A DNA stretch of 64,000 bases from Anaerolineales bacterium (GCA_015075405.1 JABTUK010000006.1:124001-188000), one strand, 5' to 3'; counted from the first letter of the stretch, positions 17,044 through 26,436 are shown. Numbers and translations: made by a program. Notes: a model not told the origin generated them from the sequence alone.

Positions 17044-19529
17044 GGATAAATCCTGAGCAGGCGCGCCGCCGGGTCGAGCGCGTAAATGGTTCCGTTATCC
17101 GGCTGAACGGTCAGAGTGTCGCCGCCCGCCACCGGGGTCCGGCTCACCCGGTAGTCAGCCGGGTTCATTTGCCAGACGCCGCCTGGCTCTGCGATTAAAA
17201 GCTGCCCTTCTGAGGTCAGGGCCAGGGCCGAGGCGGTCTGCAAGGGAAAGTCGCTGCTTCCGGCAAGTAGGGCCACCTGTTGGAGCGTCGCCGTTTGCCA
17301 GATGGTAATCCCCTGATGTCCGGGAGCGAGCAAGCTGAGGGCGTAGAGCCGCTGGCGTGGGGCGTCGAGAACCAGATCAAGAATCGGGCCGCCCGTGAGC
17401 GCGGCCTGGGCCGTGGGGGTCAAGGTTTCAACCTGGAAGGTCATCACCAGCGGGACTGCCGGGCAAGTGATGTAAAGCTGGTGGGCCGGCTCGTCGAAAA
17501 TCAACTGGTCAGGCTGGCAGTGAAGCGGCCGGGTTTGTTGCCGGTTGAGATTATCGCTAAAAACCAGGAGTTGATCGCGGGTAGCGTCGGCCACAAATAG
17601 GCGACTTGTAGCGGGGTCCCAGGCCAGGCCGCGCAGACGACCCAGTCCGGTCAATCGCTTGGCGACCTGCCCTGTTTGCAGGTCAATCTGGGCCAGGCCG
17701 TCGGATAACGAGACAAAAATCGAGCCGGGCGGCCCGCTGCTCAGCCGCTGGAGGTCGTCACCCACCTGGAGTGTTTGGGCCGCTTGTTGGGTGGTCAGGT
17801 TGACGATTTCCAGGGTTTCACCGGCTAAGGCCACCGCTCCCAGGCCGGCGCTTTGGTCCAGGACGATGGCCTGGGGTTCGCCGGCCAGGGGGATTGCCGT
17901 TGGCGGAGCCGTCATCAGGACGACACTTTGCGCCTCGTTGGCCGGTTCAAGCAGGATATCGGGCACAATCGCGCCGGGTGAAGCTGGTTCGGGGGTCGAG
18001 AAGTACCAGGGGCCGTCGCGGCGGGTTGGCCCAAAAATGATGGGCAGATAGGTTAAGGGGAAGGGCGTGGCCGCGACCTCGACCGGGGCAGCCTGGGCGG
18101 CGAAAGCAGTGTGACCGTCTCGATCTTGCCCGCTCAGTTGGCTAAAGTAAGTGCCCGGCGCAACGTTGTTTGCTACCTTGGCCTGGAACGTAATTTGAAA
18201 GCCATAGGGATTAATTTCGCCGCCTGGTTTGGGCAGGGCGGCCACCTGCTCATATTGGAGATGGCGGGTGTAAGGCGAGGTGGGATAAAGCCAGTCGAAC
18301 TTGGCCCAATGGCCGGAACTATCGGCCAGTTGAAACGGGGTCACAGCGACGATTTCCGGCCAGTGCTGCCAATAGTTGGCGAAGGCGCTTGAAATGTAGG
18401 CGGCCCGGTTGGTCTCATTGATTCTGGCAAAGCCCTCAAAACCGAAGGTATTGTTGCCCAACTCATAGCCGGTTTCCGTGACCATCACTGTGAACCCGCT
18501 GCGCCCCTGGTTTTTGATTCGCGCCGTTTCTTGCCGGTAGCAGTCAATAGCGTAAGTGCCGTAGCGGGCGGTGCGGGCGTGATTGTTATAACTGGGCGGG
18601 TGGTTATAAGGATAACAATGGCTGGCCCAAACATCAAAGGCATTTTTAAAGCCGGGTACGGCCAGCATTTGGTCCAAAAACTTGGTGTTTCCGGGGGTGA
18701 GCGCCCCGTTGACCACCCGAATCCGGCCATCGCCCAGCCGTTTGATGGCTTTGGAGACAGCCACAAAAAAGCGGGCGTACTGCTGGGCATTGGGCCGGTT
18801 GCTCCACTCGATCCACAAATCTGGCTCGTTCCAGACGGCGATATACAACGGGTTGGTGTTGCGTCGGGGCAGACCGGCCACATAGCGGGCAAACGCCTGG
18901 GCAATTTCGGCGTAATCGCCGCTAGAGCCGGGGCTGGGCGCTTGCCAGATGCCGTTGACCGAATGTCCTTGCAGCCGCAGAATCGGGATCAGGTTACGGG
19001 CATACGCCTCGGAGACAAAGCTGACGGCGCAATCACTGGGGCCGGTGGTATTGGCATCAATTCCATAAAAAAGCTGGGTTACGTAGCCGCCGCTGCCGAC
19101 CAGTTGTTTGGCGGCTTCCAGATATAGAGCGGGTCCAATTTGGCAATCGTTCATTAAAGTGTGGATGCCGTAAGGATTGTGCTCCCGCACCCCGGCAGCG
19201 GGCAGGGAATACGGTCCCCAGGTCAGCGTTTGGCCGGAGATAACCGGTTCGCGATTTTCTAAGGGCCAGCCCTCGCCCAGGGCCAGGGTTGAGCCGGGAA
19301 CATAGCTAAAACCGGCGGGCAGAGTCAGCGAGATAACCCCATCATAAACAATCTGGTCGGTATGGTTCAACAATTCCACCTGATAGGTGGTCTCGCCGCC
19401 GGGATAAGTCGGCCCGGCCGTACCGGCGACCGATAAAACCGGGCCGGCTTGACCGATCAGGCCAACCAGACTTAAGAGAAACAGGCTGAGACTAAAGCCA
19501 ATCAGATAGCGAAGTGGGTAGATGGTCAT
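17040..19529 (-). CDS. secreted clan-A glycosidase-like protein with beta-propeller
   Basis: 829 residues: an N-terminal signal/anchor (about 8-28), a DUF11-like domain (GPTYPGGETTYQVELLNHTD, about 35-110), a TIM-barrel domain (about 115-420) with YIAVWNEPDLW and VMVTETGYELG, the acid/base and nucleophile positions of clan GH-A glycosidases (GH5/GH39-like), and a C-terminal propeller with YVTN/SMP30-like repeats (ALTSEGQLLIAEPGG, VQPDNGTIYALDP). It would act outside the cell on a polysaccharide, perhaps the product of the downstream membrane proteins, with which it is coupled by a 4-bp overlap. Family assignment beyond the clan is not possible here. Confidence 0.65.
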   Translation of the reverse strand: MTIYPLRYLIGFSLSLFLLSLVGLIGQAGPVLSVAGTAGPTYPGGETTYQVELLNHTDQIVYDGVISLTLPAGFSYVPGSTLALGEGWPLENREPVISGQTLTWGPYSLPAAGVREHNPYGIHTLMNDCQIGPALYLEAAKQLVGSGGYVTQLFYGIDANTTGPSDCAVSFVSEAYARNLIPILRLQGHSVNGIWQAPSPGSSGDYAEIAQAFARYVAGLPRRNTNPLYIAVWNEPDLWIEWSNRPNAQQYARFFVAVSKAIKRLGDGRIRVVNGALTPGNTKFLDQMLAVPGFKNAFDVWASHCYPYNHPPSYNNHARTARYGTYAIDCYRQETARIKNQGRSGFTVMVTETGYELGNNTFGFEGFARINETNRAAYISSAFANYWQHWPEIVAVTPFQLADSSGHWAKFDWLYPTSPYTRHLQYEQVAALPKPGGEINPYGFQITFQAKVANNVAPGTYFSQLSGQDRDGHTAFAAQAAPVEVAATPFPLTYLPIIFGPTRRDGPWYFSTPEPASPGAIVPDILLEPANEAQSVVLMTAPPTAIPLAGEPQAIVLDQSAGLGAVALAGETLEIVNLTTQQAAQTLQVGDDLQRLSSGPPGSIFVSLSDGLAQIDLQTGQVAKRLTGLGRLRGLAWDPATSRLFVADATRDQLLVFSDNLNRQQTRPLHCQPDQLIFDEPAHQLYITCPAVPLVMTFQVETLTPTAQAALTGGPILDLVLDAPRQRLYALSLLAPGHQGITIWQTATLQQVALLAGSSDFPLQTASALALTSEGQLLIAEPGGVWQMNPADYRVSRTPVAGGDTLTVQPDNGTIYALDPAARLLRIYP

Positions 19530-19536
19530 TAAATTA

Positions 19537-19627
19537 AAGGCTAAGGCTGAGGCTAAGATTGATCTTGCGCCCTTAGCCTCACCCCTTCGGGTGCGCCGAA
19601 GGGCGTAGACTCAGCCTTAGCCTTGAG
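19537..19627. repeat. tandem-unit hairpin (GGCTAA units)
   Basis: GGCTAAGGCTGAGGCTAAG units face the complementary CTCAGCCTTAGCCTTGAG. The middle carries a CCTTCGGGTGCGCCGAAGG hairpin shared with 42141-42159. Confidence 0.8.
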
Positions 19628-19748
19628 CGGGTGAGTAGTTGCTTTGAACCTACTTTTCTGGCCCTAATCTTATCGTTGGCTGGCAGAAATGTCAACTACT
19701 TCTGCGTATATCCAGTTTTACAGTTAACATGCTTAAATTCCCGGCCTG

Positions 19749-19757
19749 TGATATAAT
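19749..19757 (+). promoter_or_regulatory. extended -10 promoter for HxxxDG/kinase operon
   Basis: TG-A-TATAAT about 87 bases upstream of the GTG start at 19844. No convincing -35; TTAACA at 19724 is 22 bases away, too far. Confidence 0.5.
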
Positions 19758-19780
19758 CTGTAGACAAGGCGAATAATCAG

Positions 19781-19834
19781 GAGATTAGAGATTGGAGATT
19801 AAGCTGTTTTCAATCTCCAATCTCTAATCTCTAG
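19781..19834. repeat. tandem-unit hairpin (GAGATT units)
   Basis: AGATTAGAGATTGGAGATT pairs with AATCTCCAATCTCTAATCT just before the GTG start of the next gene, so it would lie in that mRNA's leader if the 19749 promoter is used. Confidence 0.8.
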
Positions 19835-19843
19835 GGATACTCT

Positions 19844-22501
19844 GTGACATCACCCGCCAGTGAACCCAAAGCGAGCCATAAAACGTTTGACCGGGAAGGC
19901 TACCATAAAGCGGCAGCCCGGACCCTGGCCTCATTGCATCAAGTTATTCCTCCCGCCGAGTTAACCCGCTTTTCCAACCGGCCCACCGCGGAAGTGGAAG
20001 CATTGCAAGAGCAGGTGGCTCAGGTAATTCCGGCCGGCAACATCGTCGGTCTGGTCTTGGGCGGCCTGATCAGGGTGCGCGGCCGGACGCTTCCTGCGGA
20101 GCAGGCCAAGTCTGATGTGACGGCCCTGCTGCGCGGCATCGAAATGCTGCCGCGCCATATTTTGCCCAGCACGCTGTATGGCACCTTTTTTGTGGGACCG
20201 GCGGCGGTGTTGGCCGGCTATCAGAAAATTCTGGCCCTGGCCGGCAAAGACCCGGAGAGCGCCTTTCCCGATGGCTTGTGGCAGTTTTATCTGGAATTTG
20301 CCCTGCGCGAGGACAGCGCCCGCCACACCAATGAAACAACTTATTTCCACAGCGCCAACGCTGAATATGACCTCCATCTGGCCCCGGTAGACCAACTGGC
20401 CGCCTGGGTTTGCGCGGTCAGCCAGGTTTATTTTCAATATGATGATTTGCTCTATAATGAGTGGCGCGAGCGGGTTTATCTGAATCTGTTGGAGCAAGCG
20501 GCAGAGGCGGCCCAGCAAAGCCGGGTGCTGGCGTTTCGCCAGTTGCCGCAAGCCTGGGCGACCCAGCGCCCCTATCGTCGCGGCCACGACGCCACCCCTG
20601 ATGAAAACTATGCGGTGTATCGGCGGCGGCGGTTTGATAAATTTTTACAGAATCGTTTGGACGCGCTGCCGGTGGCCCAGAAAAATTGGGTTCAGGAAAC
20701 GTACGCCGCCCGGCTGGAGCAGGAGTTGGAAGCTTACCAGCGGCAAATGACCATTTTAGCCACCCTGGACCCCGACCGTTACCGGGAAAATCGTTTGCCC
20801 CTACCCCTGTGGCAAACCCGAATTGGCCTTATTTTTCAGGACTGTTATTATTTGCTGCCCGCCTGCCATACCGACGCATTAGGACAACCCCTCCTCTTCG
20901 AGACACGGCTGGCCGACTCAAACGGGCAGGTGCTGCAAACCTCGCTCAAGGGTGAGCTGTTGGACCAGGCCGGGCGGCTCTTGCAAACCGACCGCACCGG
21001 GCGGGTCTACGAAGCTGAAGGCGGCCGCACTCGCGGCTACCTGCACCCCGTTCCTTTTCAGGCAGTGCGGCGGCATGTGGCGGCTATTTTTCAGCATCAC
21101 CGGGTCAACGGCTCAAGCAGGCCGCCGGTAGCCCAATTGGATCGCCAGCTCATCCATATCCGGCGAAACGAGCAGGAACGCGCCCGTAAAGCCATTCAAA
21201 ACCCGCTGACACGGCAAGAACTGGCGGCGCTTAAGTGCGCGCCGGTGTTGATTAATTGGACAGAGCAGGCCAGCAACCAGCCTCTGGCCTACATCCGCCA
21301 GGGTAAAAGAGGAATTGGCGACCATGCCCTGACTATCTTTCGCACGGATACATCCTTTGTCTTTGACCAGTCGCATATCTTTTTTGATGGTACCTGGGGC
21401 ATGGCCCTGGCCGAAGTTCTCACCAACGAGGCCGTCGCCTGGGCAGTCTATTTTAACGAACTGCCCGCCCTGGAGCCGGCCCCGCACCTGCCCTATTCGC
21501 TGCGTCTGGCCCCTGAACCGGCCCTGGCCAAGCTGTCCCACAGCGTCTTCGTCGAGGTTTCGGCTGAAAATACCGACATTGATTTGAAGGCGCTCTACGC
21601 TTTGCGTAAACTGTTATCCAAACGCCACCCTGACCTAAAAATGGTCAATACAGTCAATGATTTGCTGCTGCTGTTCCGCTGTTATTTTGGACAATTTTAT
21701 CGCCCCTCGACCGAGATCGAAGACGCGCTCTTTGAGCTGCGGGCGCTCAACACCGCCGCAGCCACCGAAGTTTATGAGTTAATTAATGAGATGTTGGCTC
21801 GCTCCCAGGCCAGCAATCCCTCGATCATGATCCCCATGGATGCCTCAGCCGTCAGCCCACGGGAGCGCCTCTGTCCCACCACTTTTCGTAACCCTTTCAA
21901 CCAACTCTGGGCCAAATATGAAAGCGCTTCGACGGCTTTGGGCCACTATAAACAGCAGCAAACGGCGGCGGCCTGGGCTATGTTTAATGAGGAACGCTAC
22001 TCTCTCCTGGTTCAGCTTGACCACTTTGGGCAACTGCTAAGAGCGCATAAACGGGTTGCCCTGGAGGGGGAAAGCACCAGCCTGGCGACCATGAAGCTCA
22101 TGGCCCACTTGCCCGACTCTCTGCTGAGCTTGTTAGATCAAATCCCCCGGCGGATTGACGTGCTCAACGAAGTTATCAAAGGCGAGGAAGTCTTTTCAAA
22201 CGTAGGCCGGGTGGCCCGAGGTTCGTCGCTGGCGCGATTTATCAGCGCCAAAGACGACAATGAAAATAAAACGCTGGTCTGGGGTTTTCTGACCGACGAC
22301 CGGGATGTCCTTCATTTATCCTTGCGCGATTTTAGACCGCATGTTGCTGCTTTGCAGCAGTTAGGTAAAATTGATTTGGCGGAAATGATGCTCAAACATT
22401 ATCTGGACAGCTTTGCCCAGGGCTTTAACCAGTTTGTGGCCCGCTTGCTTGATATTCTCGACGCCACCGCCACCCACACCTCCCACGGAGTCACCCCATG
22501 A
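19844..22501 (+). CDS. large protein with HxxxDG motif, possible CoA-dependent acyltransferase
   Basis: 885 residues, no signal peptide or transmembrane segment, GTG start after GGGAT. I do not recognise the family with certainty. His511-IFF-Asp515-Gly516 (DQSHIFFDGTWG) has the HxxxDG spacing used by CoA-dependent acyltransferases (condensation domains, chloramphenicol acetyltransferase, carnitine acyltransferases use close variants). Downstream, KYESAS (about 692) and a segment with RGSSLARFISAKDD followed by LVWGFLTDDRDVLHLS mirror the order of C-terminal landmarks of choline/carnitine acyltransferases (YESAS, STS, FGPVVPDGYG-type), without matching closely. Its stop overlaps the kinase start by 4 bp, so it is probably a kinase partner or substrate. 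Function is an inference. Confidence 0.5.
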   Translation: MTSPASEPKASHKTFDREGYHKAAARTLASLHQVIPPAELTRFSNRPTAEVEALQEQVAQVIPAGNIVGLVLGGLIRVRGRTLPAEQAKSDVTALLRGIEMLPRHILPSTLYGTFFVGPAAVLAGYQKILALAGKDPESAFPDGLWQFYLEFALREDSARHTNETTYFHSANAEYDLHLAPVDQLAAWVCAVSQVYFQYDDLLYNEWRERVYLNLLEQAAEAAQQSRVLAFRQLPQAWATQRPYRRGHDATPDENYAVYRRRRFDKFLQNRLDALPVAQKNWVQETYAARLEQELEAYQRQMTILATLDPDRYRENRLPLPLWQTRIGLIFQDCYYLLPACHTDALGQPLLFETRLADSNGQVLQTSLKGELLDQAGRLLQTDRTGRVYEAEGGRTRGYLHPVPFQAVRRHVAAIFQHHRVNGSSRPPVAQLDRQLIHIRRNEQERARKAIQNPLTRQELAALKCAPVLINWTEQASNQPLAYIRQGKRGIGDHALTIFRTDTSFVFDQSHIFFDGTWGMALAEVLTNEAVAWAVYFNELPALEPAPHLPYSLRLAPEPALAKLSHSVFVEVSAENTDIDLKALYALRKLLSKRHPDLKMVNTVNDLLLLFRCYFGQFYRPSTEIEDALFELRALNTAAATEVYELINEMLARSQASNPSIMIPMDASAVSPRERLCPTTFRNPFNQLWAKYESASTALGHYKQQQTAAAWAMFNEERYSLLVQLDHFGQLLRAHKRVALEGESTSLATMKLMAHLPDSLLSLLDQIPRRIDVLNEVIKGEEVFSNVGRVARGSSLARFISAKDDNENKTLVWGFLTDDRDVLHLSLRDFRPHVAALQQLGKIDLAEMMLKHYLDSFAQGFNQFVARLLDILDATATHTSHGVTP

Positions 22502-24516
22502 GTCTTGGTACCGATCCCTTTATTGGAGCAAAACTAGGCTCCTATGAAATCCTGGAAGCCATTGGCGAAGGCGGCATGGCCCGCATTTACAAAGGCTTCC
22601 ACCCCGAACTGAATCGCTATACTGCCATTAAGGTGGTCAATTGGGGTCTGCAAGAAGACCCCGAATTTACCGAACGATTCCGGCGCGAAGCCCAGGCCAT
22701 TGCCATTCTGCGCCATCCCAACATCGTCCAGATTTTTGATTTTGGCAAACACACCAGCGGCTATTTCATGGTCATGGAGTTTATTGACGGCAGCGACCTG
22801 CAAGTCCAACTCCGCGAATACCGCGACAGACAGGAATTGCTGCCAAAAGATCGAGTCATCCGGGTGATCCGCGATGTGGCCGCTGCCCTCGATTATGCCC
22901 ACAGCCGCGGCGTCATCCACCGCGACGTGAAACCCTCGAATATCATGATTACCCGCGAAGGCCAGCCCATCCTGACCGATTTTGGCCTGGTGATGCTGCC
23001 GGCTCACAAGAGCCAGGCAACCATTGGCAACACCTTCGGCACCCCTCATTACGTAGCCCCGGAGCAGGCTATTTCCTCTGCCGCCGCCGTTGCCGCCAGC
23101 GATATCTATTCGTTGGGCGTCATTTTGTATGAGATGACCACCGGCCAACTGCCGTTTGACGACGACTCGCCCCTGAGCGTGGCCCTGAAACATATCAGCG
23201 ACCCGCCGCCTGCGCCTACCTCGGTTAATCCCAATCTGCCGGCCGATGTGGAAGATGTGGTATTGCAGGCCCTTGCCAAAGACCCAACTGACCGTTTTGC
23301 CACTGCCGGCGATATGGCCTCGGCCCTCGAAATGAGCTGGAGCAGTAAAGGCGCGACAGGCCGAGACCGGAAAGCGCCGACCATGCTGCCTGCTGGCGTC
23401 CCACCGGCGGCGGTTGTGCCCAGCATTACCCTGCCCACCGCAGCCGCCGTAGCTCCGGTGGCTATCACCGCCGAGCCATCCCCCTCCGAACAGGCGCGTA
23501 CCCGCTCTAGCGCCTCGTCGCTGCCAGGCTGGTTGCCCGTAGCGGTTGGCGGTGTAGCGGTGGTTTTAATTGGGAGCTGGGGCTTCTTTTCCTTTTTTAA
23601 CGCTTCATCCGCCCAACCTGCGTCTACTCCAACGGAGGTCCCCGTAGTTTTTGCCACCGAAGCAGCAGCAGCCGACTCATTTCCGGCGGTAGTTTCAACC
23701 GACACCCCCACCCCTCAACCACCCACCCTCACCCCAACACCGCCACCAACAGCTACCCCTGTCCCCACCAACTCGCCCTTTCCGACCGATACTCCTCTGC
23801 CTACCGCTACCCTCACCCCTGAACCTACGGCCACCCCCACCCCATCACCAACCGACACCCCCACCCTCGAACCGACAGCCACCCTAACCCCAATCCCGAC
23901 TAACACGCTTGCCCCCCTGCCAACAGCTACCGCCATTGTGACCACGAATGGTCCTTTAACTCTTGAGCAGCTTAGAGGCAAAATCTTGTTCAAAACCGAT
24001 CGGGCCGGCTTTGTCCAAATTTATCGGATGGATGCCGATGGCTCCAACCAACTGCCCTTTGATAATGCCTCCTTATATGCCCAACTGGAAGCTGATCTAC
24101 CCTTTTCGGCCAACAAACAAGAAAAAATGGTGGTACGGGGTGAAGGCCAGCTTGATTTATGGCGAGCTAATCTAACTACCAGCCAGGAACTGCGCGTGAC
24201 CAGCACCGGCAAACCCGAATATGATGCAGCCTGGTCGCCGGTGGATAACCGGATTGCCTATGTTTCCGAAGAGACCGGCAACGGCGACATTTACGTCCTC
24301 AATCTCGACGGCAGCGCCGTCGAACGCCTGACGGTGAATACCGATAATTTTGACAAGCACCCCACCTGGTCGCCCGACGGCACGAAGATCGCCTTTTGGT
24401 CCGATATGGGCTTCAACAAAACCCGCCAGATTTGGGTGATTGATCTACCCACCCGAACCCTCCGCAGCCTCTCCGATAACCCCTATAACGATTGGGACCC
24501 GGTGTGGGTACGCTAA
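22498..24516 (+). CDS. Ser/Thr protein kinase with extracellular PD40 propeller
   Basis: 672 residues. An N-terminal eukaryotic-type kinase domain (about 15-275) has all essential residues: GEGGMARIYKG loop, Lys45 (AIKVV), catalytic Asp143 in HRDVKPSN, Asp161 in DFG, and APEQ. A linker, one transmembrane helix (about 341-360) and a long Thr/Pro stalk (about 395-480) lead to a C-terminal TolB/PD40 propeller (WSPVDNRIAYVSEETG, WSPDGTKIAFWSD). This is a membrane receptor kinase with an external sensor. The ATG overlaps the stop of the HxxxDG gene, implying coupled synthesis and a shared pathway. The ligand is unknown. Confidence 0.9.
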   Translation: MSLGTDPFIGAKLGSYEILEAIGEGGMARIYKGFHPELNRYTAIKVVNWGLQEDPEFTERFRREAQAIAILRHPNIVQIFDFGKHTSGYFMVMEFIDGSDLQVQLREYRDRQELLPKDRVIRVIRDVAAALDYAHSRGVIHRDVKPSNIMITREGQPILTDFGLVMLPAHKSQATIGNTFGTPHYVAPEQAISSAAAVAASDIYSLGVILYEMTTGQLPFDDDSPLSVALKHISDPPPAPTSVNPNLPADVEDVVLQALAKDPTDRFATAGDMASALEMSWSSKGATGRDRKAPTMLPAGVPPAAVVPSITLPTAAAVAPVAITAEPSPSEQARTRSSASSLPGWLPVAVGGVAVVLIGSWGFFSFFNASSAQPASTPTEVPVVFATEAAAADSFPAVVSTDTPTPQPPTLTPTPPPTATPVPTNSPFPTDTPLPTATLTPEPTATPTPSPTDTPTLEPTATLTPIPTNTLAPLPTATAIVTTNGPLTLEQLRGKILFKTDRAGFVQIYRMDADGSNQLPFDNASLYAQLEADLPFSANKQEKMVVRGEGQLDLWRANLTTSQELRVTSTGKPEYDAAWSPVDNRIAYVSEETGNGDIYVLNLDGSAVERLTVNTDNFDKHPTWSPDGTKIAFWSDMGFNKTRQIWVIDLPTRTLRSLSDNPYNDWDPVWVR

Positions 24517-24618
24517 GTGATTGTCCAAAAATAAATTTCTTGTTCCTATGAGTTCCCAGGGAACTAAGGGAACTCATAGGAACTCAAAACGGGAAGTAAA
24601 TTGTAGATGTTTACTAAG
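24517..24618. repeat. 105-bp 3'-end repeat, family T copy 1
   Basis: Begins directly after the kinase stop with GTGATTGTCCAAAAATAA, then a strong hairpin of AGTTCCCAGGGAACT and GTTCCTATGAGTTCC units. The reverse complement of 60113-60218 is nearly the same sequence and likewise starts just after a stop codon. A terminator role is plausible although no T-run follows. Confidence 0.8.
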
Positions 24619-24622
24619 TAAT

Positions 24623-24716
24623 TGTGAATGGTGAATTATTAATTGTTAATGAGTCAGGTAATTTATCTTTTTCATTCACCATTCACAATTGACTATTCAC
24701 AATTCACAATTAGAGG
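24623..24716. repeat. tandem-unit hairpin (AATTGTGAAT units)
   Basis: TTGTGAATGGTGAAT faces ATTCACCATTCACAA, followed by further TTCACAATT units. A relative (ATTCACAATTCACCATTAATT) is at 32169-32189. Confidence 0.8.
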
Positions 24717-24801
24717 CTATCCGAATAACCCCGTAGGTGACGCATCCCTATGCGTCACCGGCTGGCATAGGGATGCCAACTTACCGTTTTTCGGATAGGC
24801 C
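24715..24801. repeat. TIR element with family B hairpin cargo, copy 2
   Basis: Ends GGCTATCCGAA and TTCGGATAGGCC. The inside (CCGTAGGTGACGCATCCC...GGGATGCCAACTTACC) corresponds to the inside of 1208-1306 in reverse, but the terminal repeats differ. Confidence 0.8.
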
Positions 24802-24818
24802 CTTAGTAAGGGTTGATT

Positions 24819-26423
24819 ATGGGCTTCCAAACCTACCCTTTCCCTTCCCAACGCATGCCCCTTTTTGCTGCCAACGGCGTGGTAGCGACCAGCCAACCGC
24901 TGGCGGCTCAGGCTGGATTGAGCATACTCCAGCAGGGCGGTAATGCGGTGGATGCAGCCCTGGCTGCTGCCGTAGCTCTAACCGTCGTCGAGCCAACCTC
25001 CAACGGCATCGGCGGCGACGCCTTTGCTCTGATTTGGGATGGAGCGCGGCTGCACGGCCTCAATGCCTCTGGCCGCGCCCCGGCCGCGCTGCGGGCTGAG
25101 GCGATCCGCGCCCAGGGCTATACCCAGATGCCTGAAGACGGCTGGCTGCCGGTGACAGTCCCCGGTGCGCCGGCTGCTTGGGGCGATTTGCATGAACGCT
25201 TTGGACGCCTGCCCCTCGAAGCAATCATGGCTCCGGCCATCGCCTATGCCGCCGAAGGCTACGGAGTATCGCCCATTGTGGCCCACAATTGGCAGCTTGC
25301 CGCCGAATATTACCGGACTTTGCCCGACCCCATCTTCGCCTCGTGGCTCGAAACCTTTACCCGTGGAGGACGCGTGCCCCGCGCCGGCGAGCGCTGGTTG
25401 AGCCAGGCTCACGCTCAAACGCTGCGCGCCCTGGCCGAGCGCGGGGTGCGCGACTTTTATGAAGGCGAACTGGCAGCCAAAATTGTTCAGTTTGCCCGCG
25501 CCACCGGCGGCTTGTTGACCGCCGACGACCTGGCCGGTCATCAGAGCCGCTGGGTTGAACCTATCAAAACCGGCTATCGCGGTTACGAGGTGTGGGAAAT
25601 TCCGCCCAACGGGCAAGGTCTGGCGGCCTTGCTGGCCCTGGCTCTGCTGGAAGGCGCCGATTTACCCGCTCACCCACTCGGCAGCGAGGCCTCGCTGCAT
25701 CTCCAAATCGAAGCCATGAAGCTGGCCTTTGCCGACGCCCAGCGTTACATCGCCGACCCGGAACAGGTGACTGTGCCGGTGGCGGGTCTGCTCGACCCGG
25801 CCTACCTGGCCGCCCGGCGGGAATTGATTGGCCCCCGCGCCCGCCTACCCGAACCGGGCGAGCCTTTCCGCGGCGGCACGGTTTACCTCTGCGCCGCCGA
25901 CCGCGACGGCATGATGGTCAGCTACATTCAATCCAATTACGGCGGTTTTGGCAGCGGCCTGGTCGTGCCCGGCACGGGAATTGCTTTGCACAACCGGGGG
26001 GCCTGTTTTACCCTGGAGCCGGGCCACCCCAACGAGGCGGCGGGGGGGCATCGTCCCTTTCACACCATTATTCCTGCTTTTTTGACCCGCGGCGGCCAGC
26101 CGGTCGGCCCGTTTGGAGTTATGGGCGGGCATATGCAGCCTCAAGGCCATACCCAGGTGGTCGTGGGGACGGTGGATTACAGCCTCAATCCCCAGGCGGT
26201 GCTTGATGCGCCTCGTTGGCGCTGGTCTAGCGGGTTGGAGGTCGGCTTTGAACTGGACACCCCGGAACACGTTTTACAAGCCTTAGCTGCGCGCGGTCAT
26301 GCGGTGCAAATTGGTCTGGATCGGGCCGACTTTGGCCGGGGCCAGATCATCTGGCGGCTGGATGAGGGCATCTATGTGGCCGGCAGCGATAAGCGCAGCG
26401 ACGGCGCAGCGGTGGGGTGGTAA
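24819..26423 (+). CDS. gamma-glutamyltransferase family protein
   Basis: An Ntn-hydrolase that cleaves or transfers gamma-glutamyl groups. The ATG at 24819 (AAGGG upstream) is preferred over a TTG six bases earlier; 534 residues. NAVDAALAAAVALTVVEP and GIGGDAFAL near the N-terminus are typical. The processing/nucleophile Thr is probably Thr354 in RGGTVYLCAADRDG, at the junction of the large and small subunits, followed by SNYGGFGSGLVVPGTGIALHNRG and GGHMQPQGH. This TVYLCAAD form is that of YwrD-type relatives rather than classical GGT, so the substrate may differ from glutathione. No signal peptide is visible, so it is likely cytoplasmic. Confidence 0.88.
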   Translation: MGFQTYPFPSQRMPLFAANGVVATSQPLAAQAGLSILQQGGNAVDAALAAAVALTVVEPTSNGIGGDAFALIWDGARLHGLNASGRAPAALRAEAIRAQGYTQMPEDGWLPVTVPGAPAAWGDLHERFGRLPLEAIMAPAIAYAAEGYGVSPIVAHNWQLAAEYYRTLPDPIFASWLETFTRGGRVPRAGERWLSQAHAQTLRALAERGVRDFYEGELAAKIVQFARATGGLLTADDLAGHQSRWVEPIKTGYRGYEVWEIPPNGQGLAALLALALLEGADLPAHPLGSEASLHLQIEAMKLAFADAQRYIADPEQVTVPVAGLLDPAYLAARRELIGPRARLPEPGEPFRGGTVYLCAADRDGMMVSYIQSNYGGFGSGLVVPGTGIALHNRGACFTLEPGHPNEAAGGHRPFHTIIPAFLTRGGQPVGPFGVMGGHMQPQGHTQVVVGTVDYSLNPQAVLDAPRWRWSSGLEVGFELDTPEHVLQALAARGHAVQIGLDRADFGRGQIIWRLDEGIYVAGSDKRSDGAAVGW

Positions 26424-26436
26424 GTGGCCGGGTTTG

